From: Pseudomonadota bacterium | GTDB lineage: Bacteria; Chloroflexota; UBA6077; JAJPHF01 | Length of the DNA stretch: 29,154 nt | Reading direction: 5' to 3' | Assembly: GCA_021325365.1 (NCBI GenBank) | Contig: JAJPHF010000148.1 | Location: 1-29,154 of the forward strand | Shown here: piece by piece, positions 7,566 to 17,001 of the stretch | Layout of the letters: the number at the start of each line of letters is the position of its first letter | Numbering within the stretch: the stretch's first letter is position 1 | The notes under the pieces: generated by a model | Seen by the model: only the letters and a program-made list of their open reading frames with translations | Database searches by the model: none | What the model was told of the DNA's origin: nothing | Position numbers and translations under genes: made by a program

Positions 7566-8840
7566 TTAGCTGAGGGGGAGGTGGGCGGGGAGGTCTTCGG
7601 CGAGGGTGAACTCGTCGAGGGTGGCGCGGTATTGCTCGAGGAAGCGGAGGAGGGGGCGGGGGCGGACCTCGTCGCGGTAGTAGAAGATGCGGCTGGGGAG
7701 GCGCGCGGCGACCGCGGGGTCAAGATTCAGGTGGCGGCCGACGGCGAGGAGGAGGTCGCGGCGGCCGGCGCGGCGCACCTTGTCGATCTTGCGCTCCAGG
7801 TAGCCCTCGCCGGTGTAGCCGACGATCTCGAAGTAGGCGGTGACGCGCGGGTCGGGCCGGTAGATGGCGCGGAAGTCGGGGATCATGACTGAGTTGGCGC
7901 CGAGCAGGAGCAGGCCCATCTCGCGGACGAGCGTCCAGTCGCTGCCGAGCGCGGCGAAGCGGGCGGCGAACTCGCGCTCCAGGACCGAGTCGAAGGCGGG
8001 GCTGGGGCGGAGGGGCGAGACGAGGCCCTGCTCGTCGGACAGGCGCAGCGTACGGCGGGCGTCATCCCAGCGGGTGTCGGCGCGCAGCTGCCAGCGCGGG
8101 TGGAGCAGGACGTAGGGCAGGAAGGCGGCCATGCGGAGGCCGTAGTGCGTGCGGCCGTGGACGCTGCCGATGCCGTTGATCTGGAGGTCCCAGCCGAGGT
8201 CGGGGTTGCCCTCGCAGCTATAGAGCAGGCGGTGGCGCTTGAGGCCGTAGAAGACGCGCTGGAAGCCGGGCCGGTCGCAGGGAAAGAGGGTTACCGTGAG
8301 GTCGTGGGCGCGGTAGAGGAGGCCCTGGGCGAGCGCGAGATTGTAGCGGGCGAGGAGCCAGGCGGGGGTGAGGTCGACGGCGTCGAAGTCGACGATGCGT
8401 TGACCCTCCGGGTGGTCGGCGAAGAGCCAGCGGGCGACCTCGTCGGGGGCGAGGTGGTGCTGGGCGCCGACTGTGGCATAAGCGGCGTCGCGCGTCAGCC
8501 CGCCGACCGCCTCGGGCTCCTCGACGATGGGGCCGCGCTCGGCGACGAGCTGGTAGAGCGCGCGGCGGAGGTCGCTCGGCGCCGCCTCGACGGGCGGCTC
8601 GCGGCGGAAGCGCTCCTCCAGCAGGTGGGCGAGGCCGCGCTGCACCTTGTGGTCGGTCGCGCCGCCCACGAAGTCGCGCACGGCCTCGCGGAACTCGCCG
8701 AGGGTGCTGTCGACGTGGCTCGCGGCGAGCGCGATGAGCGCCTCGCCGATACCGAGGTAGCGGGTGCTGGCGGGGTCCAGAAAGGCCGGCTGGACCTCGT
8801 CGCCCGACGCGCGGTACCGCACCAGCTCGACCGGCAGCAT
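7566..8840 (-). CDS. Bax1-like nuclease (DUF790) partner of XPB helicase
   Basis: The 424-residue product matches the DUF790/Bax1 family, best known in archaea where Bax1 binds XPB and cuts DNA at bubble junctions. The C-terminal part carries a PD-(D/E)xK-like nuclease signature: IPDF with Asp322, AYFEIVGY with Glu338, then YLERKIDKV with Lys351 and Lys354. The N-terminal half (LGEFREAVRDFVGGATDHKV, FDAVDLTPAWLLARYNLALA) is the helical family core. Its ATG shares one base with the helicase stop (TGATG), so the two are translationally coupled. The pair probably acts together in excision repair or bubble processing of DNA; that role is inferred from the archaeal proteins. Confidence 0.85.
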   Translation of the reverse strand: MLPVELVRYRASGDEVQPAFLDPASTRYLGIGEALIALAASHVDSTLGEFREAVRDFVGGATDHKVQRGLAHLLEERFRREPPVEAAPSDLRRALYQLVAERGPIVEEPEAVGGLTRDAAYATVGAQHHLAPDEVARWLFADHPEGQRIVDFDAVDLTPAWLLARYNLALAQGLLYRAHDLTVTLFPCDRPGFQRVFYGLKRHRLLYSCEGNPDLGWDLQINGIGSVHGRTHYGLRMAAFLPYVLLHPRWQLRADTRWDDARRTLRLSDEQGLVSPLRPSPAFDSVLEREFAARFAALGSDWTLVREMGLLLLGANSVMIPDFRAIYRPDPRVTAYFEIVGYTGEGYLERKIDKVRRAGRRDLLLAVGRHLNLDPAVAARLPSRIFYYRDEVRPRPLLRFLEQYRATLDEFTLAEDLPAHLPLS

Positions 8841-10534
8841 CAGGGCGCTTCCGGGGCTCCGGCGGGGGGTGGCGGCGCGGGAGCGGCCGGGCTGGCGGCG
8901 GGCGCGCTGGGGAACGGGGCGGTCAGCCCGGCCGGCGACGGGGCGGCGAGCGGATCGGCAGGGCCGGCGAAGCGCTGGCGGCCGGCGACCCGGAAGACGG
9001 GCGTACGACGGCGGCGGGCGAGGCCGGCGTCGAGCGTGGCCTCGGCGACGAGCTGGTAGAGGATGGCGTGCTGCTTGCCGGGGTCGCGGCGCAGCAGCCG
9101 CCCCAGCTTCTGCTCGACGGAGCGGCGGCGCTGCGAGCGCAGGCTGAGCATGACGGCCCAGCGGAGCGGCCCGATGCTCAGCCCCTCGCTGAGTACCTCG
9201 TTGCTGACGATGGCGCGCAGGCGGCCGGCGCGGAACTCTTGCAGGATCCAGTCGCGCTCGCGGACCGGCGTGGTGGCGACGATGGCAGGGATGCCGAAGC
9301 GGCGGGCGATCTCCAGCACGACGCGGTTCTCGCCGGCCCAGACCAGCCCCGGCTCGAGCGCGTGGCGACGCAGGAGGTAGCCGAGCGCCTCGAACTTCGC
9401 CTCGGGATGCTGGGCGAGCGTGCGGGCGCGGCGGTAGGCGAGCTGCGCGGCGCGGCCCTCGGTCGTCGTGGCGGCCAGGCGGAGGAAGGCCGCGTAGTCG
9501 CTCTCGCGCCAGGGCTGCAGGTGGTGCTCGGCCAGGAAGGCGCGGTAGATCGCCATGTCGGCGTCGTAGCGGGCCTGCTCCGCGGCCGACAGGCGCACCT
9601 TCAACTCCTGCACGGTGTAGTCGCTGAGGAGCGTGCCGACGAAGGTGTCGAGGTCGGCGCGGTAGACGGTAGGGCCCACCAGCTCCTGAATCGTCGCCAG
9701 GGTCGCCTCCGAGGCGTCGAGGGTGGCGCTGAGGCCGAGGCGATAGGGGGCGCAGCTATAGAGTGCGGCGCGGGCGTGCCAGCCGGCGAGGTGGTGGACC
9801 TCGTCGAGCACGAGGAAGGCCCAGCGGTCGCCCAGCCGCTCCAGGTGAATGGCGGCGGAGTCGTAGACGGCGACGGTCACGCGGTCGCTCGGGAGGTGGT
9901 GGCCGCCGCCGAGGAGGCCGATCTCGCCGCCGAGGGCGCGGCGTAGCTCCCAGTACCACTGCGTCATGAGCTGGATCGTTGGGACGCACACCAGCGCGGG
10001 CAAGGCGAGCTGGCGGAGGAGCGCGATGGCGAGGAGCGTCTTGCCGGTGCCGGTCGGCAGCTCGAAGCAGCCCCAGCGGTCGGGCACGGTGCCCTCGGCG
10101 GTCTTGCCGGTCCACCAGGCGCGCAGGGCGGCGCGCTGGGCGGGGTGCAGCGTCAGCGGTTCGGCGGGCGCCAGGTCGTCGAGGGGGTGCCAGCGGGCGA
10201 CGCGGTCGCGCACGGTCTGGGCTGGGGGGGCGTCGGCCCCAGTTTCCCAGACCGGCCCGTCCTCGGCGACGCGGCCCGGCGGAACGGGCGGTACGGCGTC
10301 GGCGACGAGGCGGTCGAGCAGCGGCTGGAGGGTGCGGTAGCGCCAGGCCTCCGCGGTCCACAGCTCTAGCCGTGGGTCCCAGCGGAAGGGCGGGGGCAGG
10401 CGGGCCGGCGGCGCGAGGCCGCGGAGCAGCAGGTACCCGTCGCGGAAGAGCAGCTCGGGGTGGTGCGCCCGGGCGGGCGCGGTGCCGGAGGAATCCACCC
10501 AATCGTCCCAATGCCCAGTCTCGGCCGCCGCCAC
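8840..10534 (-). CDS. XPB/Rad25-type superfamily 2 DNA helicase
   Basis: The 564-residue product has the helicase motifs in order: Walker A PTGTGKT with Lys165, DEVH with Asp244, SATLD (motif III), and a C-terminal SNEVLSEGLSIG followed by QRRRSVEQKLGRLLRRDPGK (motifs V and VI), as in XPB. The N-terminal 130 residues resemble the damage-recognition region placed before the motor in XPB proteins. The family unwinds or remodels DNA with 3'-5' polarity. The GTG at 10534 is chosen because AGGGGG lies 7 bases upstream; the longer in-frame start at 10732 would run into the divergent gene at 10680. A Pro/Ala-rich tail ends the protein, overlapping the nuclease start. Confidence 0.85.
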   Translation of the reverse strand: MAAAETGHWDDWVDSSGTAPARAHHPELLFRDGYLLLRGLAPPARLPPPFRWDPRLELWTAEAWRYRTLQPLLDRLVADAVPPVPPGRVAEDGPVWETGADAPPAQTVRDRVARWHPLDDLAPAEPLTLHPAQRAALRAWWTGKTAEGTVPDRWGCFELPTGTGKTLLAIALLRQLALPALVCVPTIQLMTQWYWELRRALGGEIGLLGGGHHLPSDRVTVAVYDSAAIHLERLGDRWAFLVLDEVHHLAGWHARAALYSCAPYRLGLSATLDASEATLATIQELVGPTVYRADLDTFVGTLLSDYTVQELKVRLSAAEQARYDADMAIYRAFLAEHHLQPWRESDYAAFLRLAATTTEGRAAQLAYRRARTLAQHPEAKFEALGYLLRRHALEPGLVWAGENRVVLEIARRFGIPAIVATTPVRERDWILQEFRAGRLRAIVSNEVLSEGLSIGPLRWAVMLSLRSQRRRSVEQKLGRLLRRDPGKQHAILYQLVAEATLDAGLARRRRTPVFRVAGRQRFAGPADPLAAPSPAGLTAPFPSAPAASPAAPAPPPPAGAPEAP

Positions 10535-10679
10535 GGCCAGCCCCCTATGATCGGCAGAAACGGGGGGTGCGAGCAAGAGGGCGGTTGACGCCCAGCGTAG
10601 CGCGGCAGCGGCCGTAGCCCGGCGAGCGGCTGGCACGGCGCGTGCACACGGAGGCGCAAGTTTGTGTGAGGAGGGCGGC

Positions 10680-10895
10680 ATGACGCCGGTAAGCGACCTG
10701 GAGTTCGACGTCATCAGCACGCTACAGAGCAAGTTGGAGGCGCTGGAGGTCTACGAGGCGTACCTGGAAGACTGCGAGGAGGCGGACGACGACGCGTGCC
10801 GGCAGCTCTTCCAGCAGATCCGCGACGACGACGAGCGGCACGCGGAGCGGCTCCGCGAGGCGCTGGCCCGCCTGATGGCGGAGGGCCGGCACTAG
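10680..10895 (+). CDS. Small ferritin-like helical protein
   Basis: The 71-residue product is acidic and entirely helical: FDVISTLQSKLEALEVYEAY, then LEDCEEADDDACRQLFQQI, then RDDDERHAERLREALARLM. The ExY and DERHAE spacing recalls one half of a ferritin/rubrerythrin four-helix bundle, so a dimer could form a bundle, possibly with metal. This is suggestive only. A strong ribosome site (GAGGAGGG) stands 5-6 bases upstream of the ATG. An in-frame start at 10662 is rejected for that reason. It diverges from the helicase gene. Confidence 0.7.
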   Translation: MTPVSDLEFDVISTLQSKLEALEVYEAYLEDCEEADDDACRQLFQQIRDDDERHAERLREALARLMAEGRH

Positions 10896-11043
10896 GCGGG
10901 GCGCGGTATGGCGTTGCGAGCGGCGGGTGGGCAGGCAGCGCTTGCGACAATACTTCGCGGGCCGTTCGCGTGATGTGCCGTGGCGCGCGGGGGTGATGAG
11001 CAGGGCCTAGCCTCGATGGGCACTCGCGGTTGCGGCCCTGCGG

Positions 11044-11075
11044 GGCCGCGGGCGGGCATGAAACCCGCCCCTACG
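11044..11075 (+). repeat. 32-bp hairpin repeat, copy 1
   Basis: A 32-base element contains GGGCGGG and CCCGCCC arms around CATGAAA and ends CCTACG. A second copy at 16893-16924 differs by one base (CGTGAAA) and has the same orientation. It lies between the convergent ends of the small helical protein and the RNA ligase gene. Confidence 0.75.
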
Positions 11076-11078
11076 CCA

Positions 11079-11726
11079 CTACGGCTCAGAGATGGCTTGG
11101 CTTCCGGGCAAGCGGCGCTCGGTCAGCGGATAAGCGCCGAGCGGCGTGTAGCGGGGGCCGCGGGGCGAGAGGTCGCTGCGGATGAGGTGGATGGCGTCCA
11201 CGGTGCAGGGCGCCGGGGGCGGCGGCGCGGCAAGGGTGGGCAGGCGGCTGGCGAGGGCGCGGCCGGCGGCGGGCGCGGCGTCGCGGCGCGCGCGGCCCAG
11301 GGTTAGGTGGGGCACGAGCGGCTTTCCGTCGAAGGGGACGGCGCGCGCCGTGAGCGCGACGCACAGGGCGGTGTGGAGGGCAGGCAGCCGCTGAGCGGGG
11401 GCGCGCGCCTCGACCCACAGGACGCGCGGCACGGCGCCGCCGAAGTGTCCGAGCCGCCCCAGGCTCAGCGGGAAGGCCGGCTGGCCGGCGGCGGCGTCGG
11501 CGAGCGCGGCCTGGACGGTCGGCAGGGTGGCGGCTGGAAGCTCGCCGAGGAACACCAGCGTGAGGTGCATCAGGTCGGGGGCGACCCAGCGGGCGTAGCC
11601 GGGGGCGAGCCGCTCCAGCGCCTGCTCGCGGCCGGCCAGGTAGCGGCGCCACGCCTCGGGCAGGGTGATCGCCACGAACAGGCGCAGCCGGGCCGCCGGC
11701 TGGCTAGTGGCCGCCATTGCCGCCAT
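11079..11726 (-). CDS. thpR: RNA 2',3'-cyclic phosphodiesterase / 2'-5' RNA ligase family protein
   Basis: The 215-residue product belongs to the 2H phosphoesterase superfamily. It begins with LRLFVAITLPEAW and has two His-x-Thr motifs, HLTLVFLG in the first half and PHLTLGRA in the second, which form the paired catalytic site. Such enzymes open 2',3'-cyclic phosphates on RNA ends and can reversibly make 2'-5' linkages. The start is one of two close ATGs (11726 or 11717); both overlap the end of the upstream gene at 11704, so translation is probably coupled. The C-terminus (SPRGPRYTPLGAYPL) is typical of the family, with about 10 extra residues. Confidence 0.85.
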   Translation of the reverse strand: MAAMAATSQPAARLRLFVAITLPEAWRRYLAGREQALERLAPGYARWVAPDLMHLTLVFLGELPAATLPTVQAALADAAAGQPAFPLSLGRLGHFGGAVPRVLWVEARAPAQRLPALHTALCVALTARAVPFDGKPLVPHLTLGRARRDAAPAAGRALASRLPTLAAPPPPAPCTVDAIHLIRSDLSPRGPRYTPLGAYPLTERRLPGSQAISEP

Positions 11727-12036
11727 TGTGCGTCCCGTCGCCGTTGCCGCGGTCGCGCGCCGCGTCGTCGAACACGCCCAGCTCACGGCCGGTGTAGACG
11801 GCGACCACGAAGTCCTCGCGGGGCACGCTGGCCGTCCACACCAGGTCCTCGTCTACCTGGGCGATGATGGCGGTGATCTCCTCCTCGGAGGGTTCCCGCT
11901 CGAACAGCAGCAGGCCGTAGACGTTGCTGTCGGTGAAGTGCAGCTCCAGGCGAGCCACTGGCTGCTCGCCATCGCTGAGCAGGTAAGCTTCCGAGGAAGC
12001 GGTACGATAGAGCCGATCGTAGCGCAAGTCGTCCAT
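11704..12036 (-). CDS. Unrecognised 110-residue protein
   Basis: The product starts MDDLRYDRLYRTASSEAYLL and continues with an alternating strand/helix pattern (ARLELHFTDSNVYGLLLFER, then PSEEEITAIIAQVDEDLVW). It ends in a Gly/Asn-rich tail (RGNGDGTHNGGNGGH). AGGGGG is 6 bases upstream of the ATG at 12036. The same frame remains open upstream, but only through the transporter remnant and antisense to nothing conserved, so the short version is preferred. It has no membrane segment. Overlap with the ThpR gene suggests co-translation. I do not recognise a family. Confidence 0.65.
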   Translation of the reverse strand: MDDLRYDRLYRTASSEAYLLSDGEQPVARLELHFTDSNVYGLLLFEREPSEEEITAIIAQVDEDLVWTASVPREDFVVAVYTGRELGVFDDAARDRGNGDGTHNGGNGGH

Positions 12037-12229
12037 GCTTTCCCCCTGGCGGTCGGCGGGTGGGTCGGCGCCTATCCCCCGGCGAGCGCACCGCCCGTAC
12101 TCGACGTAAGCGGTCGGCATCCCGTGGCTGGAGCGGCGGCGTCCGGGATCGCAGGTGGCCGCGGCGCGCGGCGATCCGGTGCGCGACGGCTCGGCGGGCG
12201 AGCCGGCGGGGAGGCCGGGGCGCACGGCC

Positions 12230-12635
12230 CGCCCGACGGTGGCCGTTGGTAGCACGCAGACCGCGACGGCCAGGCACGGCAGCAGCCGAAATGCGTTGTC
12301 CAGGCCGGCTAGCTGGCCCACCACACCGTCGAGCGTGGGCGCGGCGCGGCCGCCAAAGTCGGTGGCGGCGTTGAACACGCCAGAGGCGACGCGGCGGCCG
12401 ACGCGCCGCGGGTCCACGTCCTCGGCCAGGCTGACGGTGTTGCCGACCAGGCCGACCGCATGCCAGACGGCGGCGAAGAGCAGGCCGGCGAGCAACGGGG
12501 CAGGCCGGTCCAGGCGATAGGGTTGCCGGCCTGCTCCAGGTAGGGCGACACCATGAACTGCAGGGAGCCGTCGGCCGGCGTGATGGCGACGACGGTGCCG
12601 TAGCTGGCGGCGGTGCCCAGGGACAGTCGGCGCAT
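12230..12635 (-). pseudogene. Remnant of an MFS transporter
   Basis: Two frames read on the minus strand give pieces of one major-facilitator protein. The first (12635 to about 12530) reads LGTAASYGTVVAITP, typical of the start of a helix in the second half. The second (about 12505 to 12230) reads LLAGLLFAAVWHAVGLVGN, then RRVASGVFNAATDFGG and LAGLDNAFRLLPCLAVAVCV, the pattern of the last helices. The frames do not join, the helices expected between them are missing, and no start or N-terminal half is present because glnA occupies the upstream DNA. A decayed 3' fragment is the simplest reading. The rest of 12037-12230 has no recognisable gene. Confidence 0.6.
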
Positions 12636-12647
12636 ACGAGCGCGGGG

Positions 12648-14005
<1,358 letters not shown>

Positions 14006-14009
<4 letters not shown>

Positions 14010-15868
14010 GCGTGGCCGTTCCCTCCTGCGCGCCCGGCTCGCACCAGGCGCGCGCTGGTCGTGTCCTGCGCGGGGCCCGCGACGGCGAGGCCGCCGGCCC
14101 GCTGTAGGGCGGGGTCGTCGGGGGCGGGGGCGGGCGCCGGGCGGCTGGTCGCCGAGACGGGCCGCAGGCGCAAGGCGACCTGCACGGCGAGGCGGACCTC
14201 GGGGTCGTCGAGGTCGATGTTGCCGATCGCCTGGATGCGGGCCAGCCGGTAGAGCAGCGTGTTGCGGTGGAGGTGCAGCGCGTCGGCGGCGCGGACGTGG
14301 TTGCCGTGGTGGGCGAAGAAGCCTTCGAGGGTGCGGATCAGCTCCGTGCCGTGGCGCTCGTCGTAGCTGTCGAGCGCGCCCAGGAACTCCTCGTAGAAGG
14401 CGCGCAGCTCCGGCGAGCCGCGCAGGGGGAAGAGCAGGCGCCGGATGCCGAGGTCGCCGAAGTAGGTCGCGCAGCCGCCGCCCAGGAGCGCCTGACCGAT
14501 GAGCAGGGCTTCTGCCGCCTCGTGGTAGCTCGTGCTGAGGCCGGCGACGCCCGCGTAGGGGCGCCCGATGCCCACGGAGACGGCGGTGGCGGGCAGGCCA
14601 GCGGTGGCCTCGCGGCGCAGGGCGTCGGCCTCGGCGCGCAGCCGGGCGACGTCCGCGCCGGCCACGGGGAGGAAGACGGCGACGTGCTGCTCGTGCTGGC
14701 GCACGAGCGCGGCGCGCTGGCGAGCCTGCAGGGCGCGGCGCAAGGGGTCGAGCAGGCGCGGCCGGGGCTGTGCGGCGGCGGTCTGGCCCGCGGCGCCGTC
14801 GGCGGCGCGGGCGGGGCGCGGTGCGGCGCGCTCGTCGTCCAGGCCGAACACCAGCGCGACCTGGTCGTCTTCCAGGTCGTAGCCGAGGCCACGTGCCCGC
14901 GCGAACAGCTCGGCCTCCGAGGTGAAGCGGCCGGACAGCGCGGCCTCCAGCACGTCGGCCTGCAAGCGATACTCCGTCTCCGCGACGGCGCGCTGCTTGG
15001 CGATCTCCAGGGCGCAGACGACCGCGGCGGGGCCGAGGGTCAGATCGTCCAGCTCGTCGAAGGCCTCGGCCGGGCCGACGACCGAGAGAAAGCCGGCCAT
15101 CGTGCTCTTGAGCACAATCGGGAGCACGAGACGCACGAGCCCCGTCGTGCCGAGCGGCAAGCGCGTCGGCGTGAGGCGATGGGAGCGGAGGGCGTCGCGG
15201 CCGGGCCACGGCAGGTCGGCCGTGCGGGCGCGCAGCTCCGCGAGGACCGCATCGAGCGCCGGCAGCGCGGCCGGGACGGCGGCCGCTGGATCGGCGGGGG
15301 CGGCGGGGTCGGGGCGGCTGGCGTGTGGGGTCGCGGCCTCGTGGACGGCGCCGTACTCGTCCTCGATCACGACCAGCTTGGCCATCGTGTCGGCCAGCGC
15401 CTGGACGATGGCGCCCAGGCCGCGGTCTTCCAAGGCGATGCGGGTCAGGCGCTGGGCGGTCTCGTCGGCACGCTGGCGGAGCTGGGAGCGGCTATCGACG
15501 ATGAGGCCGACGACGGCGCGCTCCAGGTCGGCGGCGCGGCTGCCCGGCGGCGCGACGAGGAGGGGCAGCGCGGCGGCGTCGGCCGCGTCGATCAGGGCGG
15601 CTGGCGCCGGTTGCACGAGCAGCAGGCCGGCGGCGCGCGTGTCCACGAGCAGGTCGACGAGGCGGCGGGCGCCGTCGCCGGCGAGGGCGGCGGGCAGGAC
15701 GGCGAAGACGACGAGATCGCCTTCTTCCAGCGAGCCGGCGGCAAGGGGCCGCGTCCCGGCGACGCGCGCCCAGCCAACGCCGCGGTCGAGGCCCGCGGCG
15801 CCGGCGGCGACGCGAGTCTCGCTCGGGAGCGCCAGGCGCAACACCTCGGCAACCGACAGCTGACGCAC
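14006..15868 (-). CDS. PucR/CdaR-family transcriptional regulator
   Basis: The 620-residue product has the PucR layout: an N-terminal PucR ligand domain (LSVAEVLRLALPSETRVAAG), a GAF-like middle (IVQALADTMAKLVVIEDEYG), a CdaR GGDEF-like domain (AVSVGIGRPYAGVAGLSTSY), and a C-terminal helix-turn-helix (TLEGFFAHHGNHVRAADALH then LHRNTLLYRLARI). Such regulators control purine, GABA or other nitrogen-compound use. Its overlap with glnA suggests it senses nitrogen status and controls this operon, which is inference. GTG 15868 is preferred because AGGAG precedes it and the promoter at 15901-15929 would leave only about 5 bases before the alternative GTG at 15889. A Pro/Ala-rich tail of about 50 residues follows the HTH. 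Confidence 0.85.
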
Positions 15869-15900
15869 GCGCGGCGATCTCCTGCGCACGGTATGTGCAG

Positions 15901-15929
15901 AGTATACGAGAGCCTACCAGGCCGGGCAA
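15901..15929 (-). promoter_or_regulatory. Promoter of pucR-glnA
   Basis: On the minus strand TTGCCC (15929-15924) and TATACT (15906-15901) are separated by 17 bases. Predicted transcription starts near 15894, giving a leader of about 26 bases to the GTG at 15868. Confidence 0.55.
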
Positions 15930-16036
15930 GGAACGGTCGCGGCTGGGGCGGGCGACCGAGCGCCGCGCGAGCCGGGTGGGGCTACAGGGGGTGGCGCACG
16001 CGGGAGCCGGGAGCGGCGGCATTCGGGAGCACCTCC

Positions 16037-16066
16037 TTGGCATTCGCGTGCGGCGGATGGTACGCT
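16037..16066 (+). promoter_or_regulatory. Promoter of the pyrimidine operon
   Basis: TTGGCA (16037-16042) and TACGCT (16061-16066) are separated by 18 bases, with a TG extension (TGGTACGCT). Transcription would start near 16072-16074, at the base of the 5' hairpin of the pyr leader. Confidence 0.6.
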
Positions 16067-16073
16067 CTCCTGT

Positions 16074-16093
16074 GAGCGGAGGCGTCTCCGCTC
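16074..16093 (+). promoter_or_regulatory. 5' hairpin of the pyr leader, possible antiterminator arm
   Basis: GAGCGGAG (16074-16081) and CTCCGCTC (16086-16093) pair perfectly around a GCGT loop. It should be the very first structure of the transcript. Bases 16076-16083 (GCGGAGGC) are also perfectly complementary to 16163-16170 (GCCTCCGC), the 5' arm of the terminator, so this strand could compete with terminator formation. Confidence 0.45.
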
Positions 16094-16099
16094 GGCGCG

Positions 16100-16130
16100 C
16101 CTTTAAGCCGGTCCCGTGAGGCCGGGAAGG
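16100..16130 (+). promoter_or_regulatory. PyrR-binding RNA loop
   Basis: The RNA can fold with a lower stem CCTT/AAGG, an internal bulge, an upper stem CCGG/CCGG and a conserved terminal segment TCCCGTGAGG. This matches the PyrR-binding loops (anti-antiterminators) of other bacteria, whose hallmark is UCC-N-GNGAGG in the apical part. UMP-loaded PyrR is expected to stabilise it. The AAGG of the lower stem is also the start of the Shine-Dalgarno (AAGGAG, 16127-16132) of the leader ORF. The lower 5' strand (CGCGCCT, 16096-16102) can alternatively pair with AGGCGCG (16187-16193) in the terminator. Confidence 0.75.
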
Positions 16131-16137
16131 AGCAGGC

Positions 16138-16784
<647 letters not shown>

Positions 16785-16861
16785 GTAGGGGAGTGGGAGT
16801 GCTCGGGACTGAGGGCTTAGGGAGTCGCCGTGTGGGTGAGTGTCAGCGGGGTCGGAGCTGC

Positions 16862-16892
16862 GGCAGTGGCGCTCGCAGTATTCCGCGCCACA
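16862..16892 (-). repeat. Inverted third copy of the left-edge hairpin repeat
   Basis: These 31 bases are the exact reverse complement of the core in the two direct repeats at 64-180. The copy lies in the pyrR-pyrB gap directly before the 32-bp repeat copy at 16893. Confidence 0.85.
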
Positions 16893-16924
16893 GGCCGCGG
16901 GCGGGCGTGAAACCCGCCCCTACG
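16893..16924 (+). repeat. 32-bp hairpin repeat, copy 2
   Basis: It matches 11044-11075 at 31 of 32 bases. The GGGCGGG and CCCGCCC arms can fold in the mRNA between pyrR and pyrB. The remainder of the 217-base gap (16785-17001) shows no gene and no clear promoter. Confidence 0.75.
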
Positions 16925-17001
16925 TCCTCCTGGCCGCTTGCACGTTCTGAAAGCGTTCTAAGCGGGCGAGCGGGATTGCTGCGCGTTGAGCGGAGGGGTT
17001 A

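Noticed and set aside
10535..10732. Helicase start at 10732 giving 630 residues.
   Set aside because: It would overlap the divergent small gene at 10680 and its ribosome site; the extra sequence is Ala/Ser/Pro-rich and unlike helicase N-termini.
14010..15209. Upstream extension of the glnA frame to 853 codons.
   Set aside because: It reads an Arg/Pro-rich shadow of pucR in another frame; normal GlnA length and the ATGA overlap set the start at 14009.
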